A DNA stretch of 64,000 nucleotides from Propionicimonas paludicola (GTDB taxonomy: Bacteria; Actinomycetota; Actinomycetes; Propionibacteriales; Propionibacteriaceae), in the NCBI RefSeq assembly GCF_002563675.1, contig NZ_PDJC01000001.1:2046001-2110000 (forward strand), read 5' to 3'. The translations under genes and the position numbers were made by a program. Below are positions 26,542 to 35,546 of this stretch, in pieces. Numbering within the stretch: the first letter of the stretch is position 1; each line of letters begins with the position of its first letter. Under the pieces are notes generated by a model. The model saw nothing but the letters and a program-made list of their open reading frames with translations, was not told the DNA's origin and ran no database searches.

Positions 26542-27732
26542 GTGAACTCCCTGACTTCCGGCAAAGCCGCCGCGGCTGTCGTCTCCCTCTTCGCCTACAA
26601 CGGCCTGGTGATCGGCGCCTACGCGGCTTCAATCCCGACCCTGAAGGCCCGCTTCGACCTATCGGCGCAGTTCCTCTCGGTGTTCTTCATCACCATGGGC
26701 CTGTCGGCGATCGCGTCCATGCAGGTGGTCGGACGGCTCTCTGACCGGTTCGGAGCCCGCCGGATCAGCCTGGCAATGATCCCGCTGCAGGCGATCGGTG
26801 TGGCCCTGATCGGCTGGTCGCCGAGCCTTCCGGTGATGTTCGCCGGTGGCGTCATCCTCGGCCTCGGCAACGGCGGGGTGGACGTGGCCATGAACGCGGT
26901 CGGGGTCCAGGTCGAGAAGCAGCGGCCTCGTCCGATCATGAGCTTCTTCCACGGCACCTGGTCGATCGGCAACTTCCTGGGTGCCGGCCTGCTGGTGGTG
27001 CTGTCCCCGCTGCTGGCCGGGCAGGCTGACCCGACCGTCCATGCCGCCACCGCTATCGCCGCGGCCGTCGGCATCCCGGCGCTGATCGTTGGCTGGATGA
27101 TCGTCCCCGAGACCGCCCCGGTGAGCCACGAGACCGCGGACGGCCCCAAGACCAAGCTGCCCCCGGTGGTGTGGCTGTTCGGGCTGATGGCCATCGCCTT
27201 CGGGATCGGTGAAGGCACCGCCATGGACTGGTCCGGCCTGCACGTGGCCACCGTGACCGGAGCCGATGCCGGTACCGCCGCCCTGGGCGTGACGATGCTG
27301 GCCGGTGCCATGGTGATCATCCGACTGCTCGGCGATTTCCTGGTGGCCCGGTTCGGCCGCCGCGCGGTCACCCGCTTCGGCGGCGCCTGCTCGGCGACGG
27401 GCTACCTGATCGCCGCGCTGGCCACGCCGCTGCCGGTGGTCCTGCTCGGCTGGGGCCTGGTTGGGCTGGGCATCGGCATGATCGCCCCGCAGGTCTATGC
27501 CTCGGCCGGCCATCTCGCCGGCGGACGCGGCCTGGCCGTGGTGGTCACCTTCGGCTACGCCACCTTCCTGATCGCGCCGGCCATCATGGGTGCCCTGGTC
27601 GGTGGGATCGGCGTGCAGCACACCATGTTCGTCCCGGCCGTCCTGCTGTTGGGGTTGTTGTTCCTGGCCCGGATCCTGCCCGGACGGGAGTTCGATCACG
27701 CGGCCGAGGTGGCCGAGCCGGTCAGCAGCTGA
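26542..27732 (+). CDS. MFS transporter
   Basis: 396 residues with about twelve hydrophobic segments. GRLSDRFGARR between segments 2 and 3 is the MFS motif A (G...DR.G.R). NGGVDVAMNAVGV and FFHGTWSIGNFLGAG resemble the FucP/YbjJ-like subgroup. The GTG start follows TACAGT by 7 nt, so the transcript may be leaderless. The substrate cannot be assigned. Its stop codon lies within an inverted repeat shared with the convergent ispE gene. Confidence 0.9.
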   Translation: MNSLTSGKAAAAVVSLFAYNGLVIGAYAASIPTLKARFDLSAQFLSVFFITMGLSAIASMQVVGRLSDRFGARRISLAMIPLQAIGVALIGWSPSLPVMFAGGVILGLGNGGVDVAMNAVGVQVEKQRPRPIMSFFHGTWSIGNFLGAGLLVVLSPLLAGQADPTVHAATAIAAAVGIPALIVGWMIVPETAPVSHETADGPKTKLPPVVWLFGLMAIAFGIGEGTAMDWSGLHVATVTGADAGTAALGVTMLAGAMVIIRLLGDFLVARFGRRAVTRFGGACSATGYLIAALATPLPVVLLGWGLVGLGIGMIAPQVYASAGHLAGGRGLAVVVTFGYATFLIAPAIMGALVGGIGVQHTMFVPAVLLLGLLFLARILPGREFDHAAEVAEPVSS

Positions 27733-27759
27733 GCCGAGGCTCGTCCCCGACGGCTCAGC
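27728..27759. terminator. Bidirectional terminator-like hairpin between MFS and ispE
   Basis: GCTGAGCCG (27728-27736) pairs perfectly with CGGCTCAGC (27751-27759). The arms cover the stop regions of both convergent genes. Confidence 0.5.
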
Positions 27760-28678
27760 CGAGCAGCCGGGCTCCGGGCACCGGGCCGGTGACCCGCCGG
27801 ACGCCATGGCAGGCGCCCGATCCGGACAGCGCCACCGAGAGATCGACCGCAGCCGACTCGTTGGGCGCCAGGAAGGCCACGGTGGGGCCGGACCCGGAGA
27901 TGATCGAGCCGATCGCTCCGAGTTCGAGGCCGGTCTCGATCACCCGGCCGAGATCGGGACGCAGTGCCAGCGCGGCCTCACTGAGGTCATTGGCCAGCGC
28001 CTTACCCAACGCCACCGGATCGCCGGACACCAGTGCGTTGAGAAGATCCTCGGGCGGCTCCAGGGTGCCCGCGCCGCAGCCCAGCTCGTCGAACTTGCCG
28101 AACACCGCCGGCGTGGACAGCCCGCGATCGCTGAAGGCCAGTACCCAGTGGTAGCTGCCGCGGCTCAGCACCGGCACCAGCCGATCGCCCCGATCGGTGC
28201 CCAGGGCGGTCCCTCCGGCCAGGCAGAACGGGACGTCGGCGCCCAGCTGCGCTCCGAAGACCCGCAGCTCATCAGGGGTGATGTCCAGATCCCAGAGCAC
28301 TGAGCAGGCGAGAAGGGCGCCGGCCGCGTCCGCGGATCCACCGGCCATGCCACCGGTGACCGGGATCGACTTGCGAATCACCAGGTTCACCCCGGCGTCC
28401 TCGTGGTCGACTTCCTTGGCCAGCAGCCGGGCGGCCCGGATCGCCAAGTTGTCGGCCCCGGTGGGCACCTGATCAGCCTGGTCACCGTGCATGGTGACGG
28501 TGAACTCCCCCGGCTCGGCCGGGGCGGCTTCGATCTCGTCGAACAACGAGACCGCCTGGAAGACCGTGGCCAACGAGTGGTAGCCGTCGGCCCGTCGGGG
28601 TCCGCTGCGCAAGGTCAGATTGATCTTGCCCGCGACGCGGACCCGGACCGACTGGTCCTCGATCGCCGGTGATGCCAT
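27755..28678 (-). CDS. ispE: 4-diphosphocytidyl-2-C-methyl-D-erythritol kinase
   Basis: 307 residues, a GHMP kinase of the non-mevalonate isoprenoid pathway. It phosphorylates CDP-ME at the 2-position with ATP. Marks are VRVAGKINLTL at the N-terminus with the catalytic lysine, the glycine-rich loop PVTGGMAGGSADAAG near residue 110, and a C-terminal GSGPTVAFL. It lies 9 bp after rsmA, the usual partner in actinobacteria (rsmA-ispE), and is the last gene of the rsmI-tatD-rsmA-ispE run. Confidence 0.97.
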   Translation of the reverse strand: MASPAIEDQSVRVRVAGKINLTLRSGPRRADGYHSLATVFQAVSLFDEIEAAPAEPGEFTVTMHGDQADQVPTGADNLAIRAARLLAKEVDHEDAGVNLVIRKSIPVTGGMAGGSADAAGALLACSVLWDLDITPDELRVFGAQLGADVPFCLAGGTALGTDRGDRLVPVLSRGSYHWVLAFSDRGLSTPAVFGKFDELGCGAGTLEPPEDLLNALVSGDPVALGKALANDLSEAALALRPDLGRVIETGLELGAIGSIISGSGPTVAFLAPNESAAVDLSVALSGSGACHGVRRVTGPVPGARLLG

Positions 28679-28687
28679 GCCGCGAGG

Positions 28688-29545
28688 CTACCGCAGCCGC
28701 TGGGCCGCAGCCTCAGCGATCCTGGCGAAATCTGCGATGCCCAAAACCTCGCCGCGAGCTTGCGGATCTACCCCGGCTGCGGCTAGCACTTCCTCTGCTG
28801 CCGCGGACGAGCCGAAGCGGCCGGCCAGCGCCGAACGCAGCATCTTGCGCCGCTGCGAGAACGCGGCATCGATCACCGCGAACACGTCCTCCCGGCTGGC
28901 CGCGGAGGCCGGCGGCTCACGGCGCACCAGCTCAACCAGGCCGGAGTCGACATTCGGGATCGGCCAGAACACCTTGGGCGGCACGCTGCCCACCCGGCGT
29001 GCGGACGCATACCAGGCCAACTTGGCCGACGGCACGCCGTAGGTCCGCGAGCCGGGGCCGGCCACCAGCCGGTCGGCCACCTCGGACTGGACCATCACCA
29101 GGCCGGCATTCAGGCTCGGGAACCGGGTCAGCACATGCAGCAGCACCGGGACGCTGACGTTGTACGGCAGGTTCGCCACCACTCGGGTCGGCTGCGGGTC
29201 GTCCAGGACGTCCACGCTCAGGGCGTCCGCCTCGATCACCCGGAATCGGTCGGCGGCCTGCGGCAGTCGCTCGGCGACCGTCCGCGGCAGCCGCTGAGCC
29301 AGCGCGGAGTCGATCTCGATGGCGACCACCTGCGCTCCGGCTTCGAGCAGGCCCAAGGTGAGCGAGCCCAGCCCAGGGCCGATCTCAAGCACCACATCGC
29401 CGGAGGTCACCCCGGCCGCAGCGACGATCCGGCGCACCGTGTTGGCGTCGTGGACGAAGTTCTGCCCACGCTGCTTGGTCGGACGCAGCCCGATCTCGTC
29501 GGCCAACTCGCGAATCGTCCGCGGATCCAGCAGTCCCTCAGCCAT
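28688..29545 (-). CDS. rsmA: 16S rRNA dimethyladenosine transferase RsmA (KsgA)
   Basis: 285 residues. It dimethylates two adjacent adenines in helix 45 of 16S rRNA late in 30S assembly, using SAM. Marks are GQNFVHD near the start, the SAM loop [19 protein letters not shown], and the catalytic NLPYNVS. The start overlaps the end of the TatD-like gene by 8 bp, so the genes are coupled. Confidence 0.97.
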   Translation of the reverse strand: MAEGLLDPRTIRELADEIGLRPTKQRGQNFVHDANTVRRIVAAAGVTSGDVVLEIGPGLGSLTLGLLEAGAQVVAIEIDSALAQRLPRTVAERLPQAADRFRVIEADALSVDVLDDPQPTRVVANLPYNVSVPVLLHVLTRFPSLNAGLVMVQSEVADRLVAGPGSRTYGVPSAKLAWYASARRVGSVPPKVFWPIPNVDSGLVELVRREPPASAASREDVFAVIDAAFSQRRKMLRSALAGRFGSSAAAEEVLAAAGVDPQARGEVLGIADFARIAEAAAQRLR

Positions 29546-30380
29546 CCTCGCCCCATTCCCCGAACAGCGCGGACGCGTTGTCGGCCAGTGTCCGGCACAG
29601 CTCGGTCAGGTCAGCGCCGCGGCGCTCGGCGATGAATCGCACGGTGTGCGGCAGCAGATAGCTCGAGTTCGGCTTGCCCCGGTGCGGCAGCGGGGTCAGG
29701 TAAGGGGCATCGGTCTCGACCAGCAGCCGGTCGTCCGGGGTGAGATCGAGCGCCTCACGCAGCGCCTCATTGGCCTTGAAGGTGATCGTGCCGGGAAACG
29801 ACAAGTAGTAGCCACGATCCAGGCAGGCCCGGGCGAAGTCGGCATCACCGGAGAAGCAGTGCAACTGGACCCGCTGCGGCGAACCCTCGGCGGTCAGCAC
29901 ATCCAGGACATCGGCGTGGGCGTCCCGGTCGTGGATGACCAGCGCCAGATCGTGGGCCTTGGCCCAGGCGATGTGGGCGGCGAATGCCTCCCGCTGCCGA
30001 CCCCGCCCCTCAGCGTCGGTGGTCCGGAAGTAGTCCAGCCCGGTTTCACCCACTCCGCGGATCCGATCGGAGGTGCCCAGCAGAGACTCCAGCTCGGCCA
30101 GCTGCGCGGGCAGGTCGGCTCCGGCCCGGGCGGCATCATTGGGGTGGATGGCCACCGAGGCCACCACCTGCGGGTACGCCTCGGCCAGCGCCACCGCCGC
30201 CCGCGAGGACGCCACATCGGTGCCGACCTCGACCAGCCGGGTCACGTTCACCGCTGCGGCAGCGGCGAGCGCGTCCGCCTCGGTCAGGCCCGAGTACTCA
30301 ACCACTGACCCGGCGTGGGTGTGCGCGTCCGTGGTCGGGGCCGGCAGCGGCTCCGGGGACGCGGGTAGCTGCTGACTCAC
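29538..30380 (-). CDS. TatD-family metal-dependent hydrolase
   Basis: 280 residues. Members are DNases or related amidohydrolase-fold enzymes. The metal site is visible: DAHTHAG near residue 18, GETGLDYF near 113, [16 protein letters not shown] and ETDAPYL. The stretch HRGKPNSS matches the family's conserved R.G..N.P region approximately. Its position between rsmI and rsmA is conserved in actinobacteria. It overlaps rsmI by four bases and rsmA by eight. Confidence 0.94.
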   Translation of the reverse strand: MSQQLPASPEPLPAPTTDAHTHAGSVVEYSGLTEADALAAAAAVNVTRLVEVGTDVASSRAAVALAEAYPQVVASVAIHPNDAARAGADLPAQLAELESLLGTSDRIRGVGETGLDYFRTTDAEGRGRQREAFAAHIAWAKAHDLALVIHDRDAHADVLDVLTAEGSPQRVQLHCFSGDADFARACLDRGYYLSFPGTITFKANEALREALDLTPDDRLLVETDAPYLTPLPHRGKPNSSYLLPHTVRFIAERRGADLTELCRTLADNASALFGEWGEDG

Positions 30381-31231
30381 TTGGCCTCCTTCCGGGCGGC
30401 CAGGGCCGCCGCGTACAGGGCCTTGCGGGCCACCCCGGTCTCCACGGCCACCGCGGCCACCGCAGCCGAGAGCGGCTCCCCGCCGGCGATCCGTTCGGTG
30501 ACCAGTTCGACTGCGTCGGCCACCGACAGCTCAGGCTGGGCGGCGCCGGCCACCACCACGGTGATTTCGCCACGCACTCCGTCCGCAGCCCAGTCGGCCA
30601 GCTCGGCCAGACCGCCGCGGCGGGTCTCCTCGTAGGTCTTGGTGAGTTCACGGCTGATCGCAGCAGGACGGTCGTCGCCGAAGGCGCCGCGGGCATCGGC
30701 GAGGAACTCCGAGATCCGATGCGGCGCTTCGAAGAACACCATGGTGCGCGGCTCCGCGGCCAGTTCGGCGAGCCGGCGGCGACGCTGCTCCCCCTTGCGG
30801 GGCAAGAAGCCCTCGAAGCAGAACCGATCGGTGGCCAGCCCGGACAATGCCAGCGCCACCAGCACCGCGGACGGTCCCGGCACCACACTGATCGGGTAGC
30901 CGGCCGCCACCGCAGCGACCACCGCGCGATAGCCGGGATCAGAGACAGTCGGCATGCCGGCGTCGGAGACCACCACGACGGTTCGTCCGTCGGCGATGGC
31001 GCGCAGCAGCTCGTCCACCCGGGACGCCTCGTTGCCGTCGAAGTAGGAGATCACCTTGGCCGAGGTGCTCAGCTCGAGACGGGCGAGCAACGACTGGAGC
31101 CGCCGGGTGTCTTCGGCCGCGATCAGATCGGCGCTGGTCAGCGCCGCACGAAGGGCGGGTGAGGCGTCTGCGGGATTGCCGATGGGGGTGCCGGCAAGGA
31201 CCAGTCGGCCGTCGCCGGATTGAGTTTCCAC
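30377..31231 (-). CDS. rsmI: 16S rRNA (cytidine-1402 2'-O) methyltransferase
   Basis: 284 residues. RsmI adds the 2'-O-methyl group on C1402 in the decoding centre. Marks are GTPIGNPADASPALRAALT at the N-terminus, AEDTRR, VVSDAGMPTVSDPGYR and VVPGPSAVLVALALSG, then FEGFLPRK. The GTG start follows a GATACT box by 7 nt, compatible with a leaderless message. It heads the rsmI-tatD-rsmA-ispE transcript and diverges from pmt. Confidence 0.96.
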   Translation of the reverse strand: METQSGDGRLVLAGTPIGNPADASPALRAALTSADLIAAEDTRRLQSLLARLELSTSAKVISYFDGNEASRVDELLRAIADGRTVVVVSDAGMPTVSDPGYRAVVAAVAAGYPISVVPGPSAVLVALALSGLATDRFCFEGFLPRKGEQRRRRLAELAAEPRTMVFFEAPHRISEFLADARGAFGDDRPAAISRELTKTYEETRRGGLAELADWAADGVRGEITVVVAGAAQPELSVADAVELVTERIAGGEPLSAAVAAVAVETGVARKALYAAALAARKEAK

Positions 31232-31285
31232 GCAGGTCAGTATCCCCGATCAGACTGTCTCCGCCATGTTCTGGCCCGGTCCGCC

Positions 31286-31297
31286 TAGGATGACCGC
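31286..31297 (+). promoter_or_regulatory. Candidate -10 box and leaderless start of pmt
   Basis: TAGGAT at 31286-31291 is followed by 6 nt and the GTG start codon at 31298. No ribosome binding site lies in between. Confidence 0.5.
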
Positions 31298-32980
31298 GTG
31301 GCAGATGTCCAGGTGAGCCCTGACTCCGAGGCTGAGCAAGCGCTCGATGAACCGGCCGTATCTGCCACTCCCCGTCGGCTGATTCCGCTGCCCCGGCTAC
31401 GCCGCAGCGTCGAGCAGCCGCAGTTGAGCACCATCGAACGGCTGCGGGACGGCCAGGAACAGCTGCGCGACCGGCTCGGGAGCTGGATCATCACCCTGGC
31501 CATCACTGCCTTGGCCTTCGTCCTTCGGTTCGTGAACCTGGGCTACCCGAAGAACCTCGTGTTCGACGAGACCTACTACGCCAAAGACGGCTGGACGCTG
31601 TGGAAGTACGGCTTCGAGAAGCAGTGGCCGGACAAGATCAACGACAAGGTGGTCGCCGGGCAGACCGACATCTACCTGAACCAGCCCGAGTTCGTGGTGC
31701 ACCCGCCGCTGGGCAAGTGGCTGATCGGCCTGGGCGAGCAGTGGTTCGGGATGAACTCCTTCGGCTGGCGCTTCCTGCCGCTGATCTTCGGCACCCTACT
31801 GGTGCTGATCACGATCCGGATGGCCCGCCGGCTGTCCCGCTCGACCTTGATCGGTGCGATTGCCGGCATCCTGCTCACCTTCGACGGCCTCGCCTTCGTG
31901 ATGTCCCGGATCGCTCTGCTGGACATCTTCCAGGCCTTCTTCCTGGTGGCGGCGGTGACGGCGGTGCTCGTCGACCGCGACTACTACCGCGGCTGGCTGG
32001 CCGACCAGCTGGAGGCTCGCGGCATCCCTGACTTCGGCGGACGGTTCGGGCCGGTGCGGTGGTGGCGTCCCTGGCGGGTGGTCGCCGGCGTGATGTTCGG
32101 CCTGGCCATGGGCTGCAAGTGGAACTCGATCTTCGTGCTGGCCGCCATCGGCGTGCTCGGCGTCTTCTGGGATGTCGGTGCCCGACGCCTGGCCGGTTCC
32201 GACTGGCAGGCCTGGTGGGCGGCCCTGATCGACGGCGGCTTGGCCTTCGCCAAGCTGGTGCTGATCGGCGTGCTGGTCTACGTGCTCACCTGGTGGGGCT
32301 GGCTGACCACCTCCGGCGGCTGGGACCGGGACTGGGCGGCCAAGCACCCCGACGATCCGCTGGCCATCCACCTGGGCTCGATGTGGGGCTCCTTCGTCCG
32401 CTTCCACCTCGACATCTACAACTTCCACACCGGCGACTACATCAAGAACCAGACCCACCCGTACGACGCCCACCCGATCGGCTGGCTGGTGATGGCCCGT
32501 CCGATCGGCATCGATGCGGTCAACGGGATTCAGCCTGGTGCGGACGGCTGCCCTGCCACTGGTCAGGACACCTGCCTGCGGGTGATCTCGGCCATGGGCA
32601 CTCCCGTCTTGTGGTGGATGGCGTTCATCGCCCTCCTGGCCGCTTTCGTCTGGTGGATCGCCGGGCGCGACTGGCGGTTCGGTGTGCCGATCGTCGCGGC
32701 CATGGCCACCTACCTGCCGTGGTTCCCGAACGCGGATCGGCCGGTCTTCTTCTTCTACGCGATCTGCATCATCCCGTTCACGGTCACCTTGCTGGCCATG
32801 ATGCTCGGCCTGATCCTCGGCCCGGCCGACGGCCCACATCGACGCCGCGGCGCGATCATCGTCGGAGTGGCTGTGGCGCTGGTGGCGCTGAACTTCGCCT
32901 ACATCTACCCGGTGCTGACCGATCAGCTGCTGGTGTACCGGGACTGGCTGTCCCGGATGTGGCTGCGTTCCTGGATCTAG
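31298..32980 (+). CDS. pmt: Polyprenyl-phosphate-mannose protein O-mannosyltransferase
   Basis: 560 residues, a GT-C membrane enzyme that transfers mannose from a polyprenyl-phosphate carrier to Ser/Thr of exported proteins. It corresponds to the mycobacterial Pmt (Rv1002c type). The first outside loop contains VFDETYYAKDGW with the catalytic DE pair. About eleven hydrophobic segments follow. The C-terminal half has NFHTGDYIKNQTHPYDAHP and RPVFFFYAICIIPF, as in the family. It diverges from rsmI, an arrangement also known in mycobacteria. Exported proteins of this region, such as the adhesin and the GH3 enzyme, are possible acceptors, but that is only inference. Confidence 0.93.
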   Translation: MADVQVSPDSEAEQALDEPAVSATPRRLIPLPRLRRSVEQPQLSTIERLRDGQEQLRDRLGSWIITLAITALAFVLRFVNLGYPKNLVFDETYYAKDGWTLWKYGFEKQWPDKINDKVVAGQTDIYLNQPEFVVHPPLGKWLIGLGEQWFGMNSFGWRFLPLIFGTLLVLITIRMARRLSRSTLIGAIAGILLTFDGLAFVMSRIALLDIFQAFFLVAAVTAVLVDRDYYRGWLADQLEARGIPDFGGRFGPVRWWRPWRVVAGVMFGLAMGCKWNSIFVLAAIGVLGVFWDVGARRLAGSDWQAWWAALIDGGLAFAKLVLIGVLVYVLTWWGWLTTSGGWDRDWAAKHPDDPLAIHLGSMWGSFVRFHLDIYNFHTGDYIKNQTHPYDAHPIGWLVMARPIGIDAVNGIQPGADGCPATGQDTCLRVISAMGTPVLWWMAFIALLAAFVWWIAGRDWRFGVPIVAAMATYLPWFPNADRPVFFFYAICIIPFTVTLLAMMLGLILGPADGPHRRRGAIIVGVAVALVALNFAYIYPVLTDQLLVYRDWLSRMWLRSWI

Positions 32981-33070
32981 CGCAGCGAGAGGCTTCCGCC
33001 CGGAGGCCCGGGCAGCTCCGACCGCCGATCTCGTCGTTATCGAGGCCGTAGGCGGACCGCCTTCACGTTC

Positions 33071-33180
33071 GAGCGCCAATGTTGTCGTTATCTGGTCGCT
33101 AGAGGGCCCGCATTTCGACAACATCGGCGCTCGCATCGGATCGTCGCCGCAGCAGGCCGCTGATAACGACAACATTGGCG
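33071..33180. repeat. Overlapping inverted repeats before the GH13 gene
   Basis: CGCCAATGTTGTCGTTATC (33074-33092) is mirrored exactly at 33162-33180. A third arm, CGACAACATCGGCGCTC (33116-33132), pairs with GAGCGCCAATGTTGTCG (33071-33087) at 16 of 17 positions. The left arm can therefore pair with either of two partners, giving two exclusive hairpins. GTCGTTATC occurs once more at about 33032. The 273-bp gap between pmt and the GH13 gene holds no gene. Confidence 0.75.
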
Positions 33181-33253
33181 GTGACATCAGGCTCGAACGA
33201 GGAGCAGGCACCGGTAGCGGCTGCGTGGGGGCCGGCGCAGCTACATTGGTCCG

Positions 33254-35404
33254 GTGATTCGCGCCGAAGGCCCCAGCGCCCGTCCCCGCGTGCAGCGCCG
33301 TCCACCCGTCTTCACCGAGCCGGACGGGCCCGCGCAGGCCGACAATCCGGCCTACCTGGCGTGGCTAGAGGGCCAGTCGATGCTGCGTGACGCGACCGAC
33401 TTGTCCCGGCAGTTGGCCGGCCATCCGGCCTTGTGGACGAAGTCCTTCGCGCGACCGGACCCGCGCCGCGCCGTCCAGCGGGCCGGCGTCTGGTTCACCG
33501 CCTACCCGCTGTCCCAGATCACCGCCGACGGGCAGAGCTTCCTCGGCGCTCTGGGCGATCCCGCGCTGTGGGAGGTCTTCGCACGGATCGGGATCCAGGC
33601 CGTCCACACCGGACCGCTGAAGAGCTCCGGCGGGATCCGGGGCTGGGCGCACACCCCCAGCATCGACGGCTCGTTCGACCGGATCAGCATGAGCATCGAC
33701 CCGGCCTTCGGCACCGATGCCGAGTTCCGCGACCTGTGCGCCACAGCCGCAACCAACGGGGCCACCGTGATCGACGACATCATCCCCGGCCACACCGGCA
33801 AGGGGGCCGACTTCCGGCTGGCCGAGCAGGGCTACGCCGACTACCCGGGCATCTACCACCTGATCGAACTCCCCCGCGAAACCTGGAGTTGGCTGCCGCC
33901 GCTGGCCGAGGGAGCCGACTCGGTGAACCTCGATCCGGATACCGAGGCCCGGCTGGCCGAGGCCGGCTACCTGATCGGCGCCCTGCAGCGGGTGATCTTC
34001 TTCGAGCCCGGGATCAAGGACACCAACTGGTCGGTGACCGGCGAGGTGATGGGCGTGGACGGCGTCGTCCGCCGCTGGGCCTATCTGCACTACTTCAAGG
34101 ACGGCCAGCCGAGCATCAACTGGCTCGACCCCAGCCTGGCCGGCCCTCGGCTGATTCTGGGCGATGCCGTGCACTCGCTGCTCGAACTCGGCTCCGGCGG
34201 CCTGCGGCTGGACGCCAACGGCTTCCTGGGCCTGGAGCCCACCGAGGACGGCCCGGCCTGGTCGGAGGGCCACCCGTTGTCCCGGGCGGCGAACCAGTTG
34301 ATCGGCTCCATGGTCCGCAAACTGGGCGGCTTCACCTTCCAGGAACTGAACCTGGGCATCGACGACATCCGGGCGACCGGGGCGGACGGTCCGGATCTGT
34401 CCTACGACTTCGTGACCCGACCGGCCTACCAACTGGCCTTGTGCACCGGCGATACCGAGTTCCTTCGACTCACCCTGGCCGAGGCGCGGGCGATCGGTAT
34501 CGACCAGGCGTCCCTGGTGCACGCGCTGCAGAACCACGACGAGCTGACCTACGAACTGGTCCACTTCGAGCACAACCGGGCCGACGATCACTACCGACTG
34601 TCCGGCCAGGAGTTCCGAGGACGGGAGTTGGCCGAACACGTCCGCCAGCAGCTGCGCGATGTCCTGCTCGGGCCCGGCATCGGCTACAACGCCCGCTTCG
34701 TCGAGAACGGCATCGCCTGCACCACGGCTTCGGTGATCGCGGCGGGGCTCGGCATCACCGATCTGGACGCGATCGGCCCGTCTCAGGCGGAGCTGATCCG
34801 CCGGGCGCACCTGCTGGCCTGCCGGTTCAACGCCTGGCAGCCGGGCGTCTTCGCGCTGTCCGGCTGGGATCTGGTCGGCGCACTGCCGCTGGCCTCGGCC
34901 CAAGTGGACGACCTGGTCGCCGACGGCGACACCCGCTGGCTGGAGCGCGGCGCCTACGACCTGCTCGGCACCAACCCGGACGCCACCGCGTCCAGCTCCG
35001 GGCTGCCCCGGGCGCGGAGCCTCTACGGCCCGCTGCCGGACCAGCTGGCCGACCCGGCCTCCTTCGCCTCGCAGCTGGCCGGAATCCTGGACGTCCGACG
35101 GGAGTCCGGCGTAGCCACCGGCGAGTTGGTGGACGTCCCCGAGCCGCCGCACCCGGGTCTACTCGTCCTGCTCAGCCGGACCGAGCACGGCACCATGCTG
35201 GCCGCCGTCCTCAACTTCACCGCTGGCCCGCAGAGCCTGGACCTGACCGAGCTTCCCGGGTTCCCACCCGGCCACTACAGCTCCCTGTCCGGCGGCGACG
35301 ACTCCTACTTCGTCCCGGCGCTGCCCACCGAGAGCTCCCCCGAGCCGGCCACGACCGTTGTGAACCTCGATCCGTTCGGTGGCGTCCTGCTGCGCCGCGC
35401 CTGA
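33254..35404 (+). CDS. TreS-like GH13 glycosidase/glucosyltransferase
   Basis: 716 residues with an alpha-amylase barrel. Region II reads [14 protein letters not shown] (nucleophile about Asp320), region III FQELNLG (acid/base about Glu364) and region [13 protein letters not shown] (Asp429). NHDELT.E is typical of trehalose synthase, which interconverts maltose and trehalose. Region I is [15 protein letters not shown]: the usual Asn of D...NH is Gly. The C-terminal about 90 residues form a beta domain (FGGVLLRR end). The GTG start follows TACATT by 6 nt. No maltokinase or glgE gene lies nearby. The GH13 call is firm; the substrate is inferred. Confidence 0.8.
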   Translation: MIRAEGPSARPRVQRRPPVFTEPDGPAQADNPAYLAWLEGQSMLRDATDLSRQLAGHPALWTKSFARPDPRRAVQRAGVWFTAYPLSQITADGQSFLGALGDPALWEVFARIGIQAVHTGPLKSSGGIRGWAHTPSIDGSFDRISMSIDPAFGTDAEFRDLCATAATNGATVIDDIIPGHTGKGADFRLAEQGYADYPGIYHLIELPRETWSWLPPLAEGADSVNLDPDTEARLAEAGYLIGALQRVIFFEPGIKDTNWSVTGEVMGVDGVVRRWAYLHYFKDGQPSINWLDPSLAGPRLILGDAVHSLLELGSGGLRLDANGFLGLEPTEDGPAWSEGHPLSRAANQLIGSMVRKLGGFTFQELNLGIDDIRATGADGPDLSYDFVTRPAYQLALCTGDTEFLRLTLAEARAIGIDQASLVHALQNHDELTYELVHFEHNRADDHYRLSGQEFRGRELAEHVRQQLRDVLLGPGIGYNARFVENGIACTTASVIAAGLGITDLDAIGPSQAELIRRAHLLACRFNAWQPGVFALSGWDLVGALPLASAQVDDLVADGDTRWLERGAYDLLGTNPDATASSSGLPRARSLYGPLPDQLADPASFASQLAGILDVRRESGVATGELVDVPEPPHPGLLVLLSRTEHGTMLAAVLNFTAGPQSLDLTELPGFPPGHYSSLSGGDDSYFVPALPTESSPEPATTVVNLDPFGGVLLRRA

Positions 35405-35546
35405 CTCCGCAGGCCGGGCCGGACGGCACAGCCGGCGCATAGCCGATCCGGATGACCCGCGCAGGCGAATCGAGAAAGTGAACATTCCCCCAACAACGTC
35501 CCGGTCTCAATAGGCTGCGCTCGGCCGCTGGCGAAAGGGAACTCAC

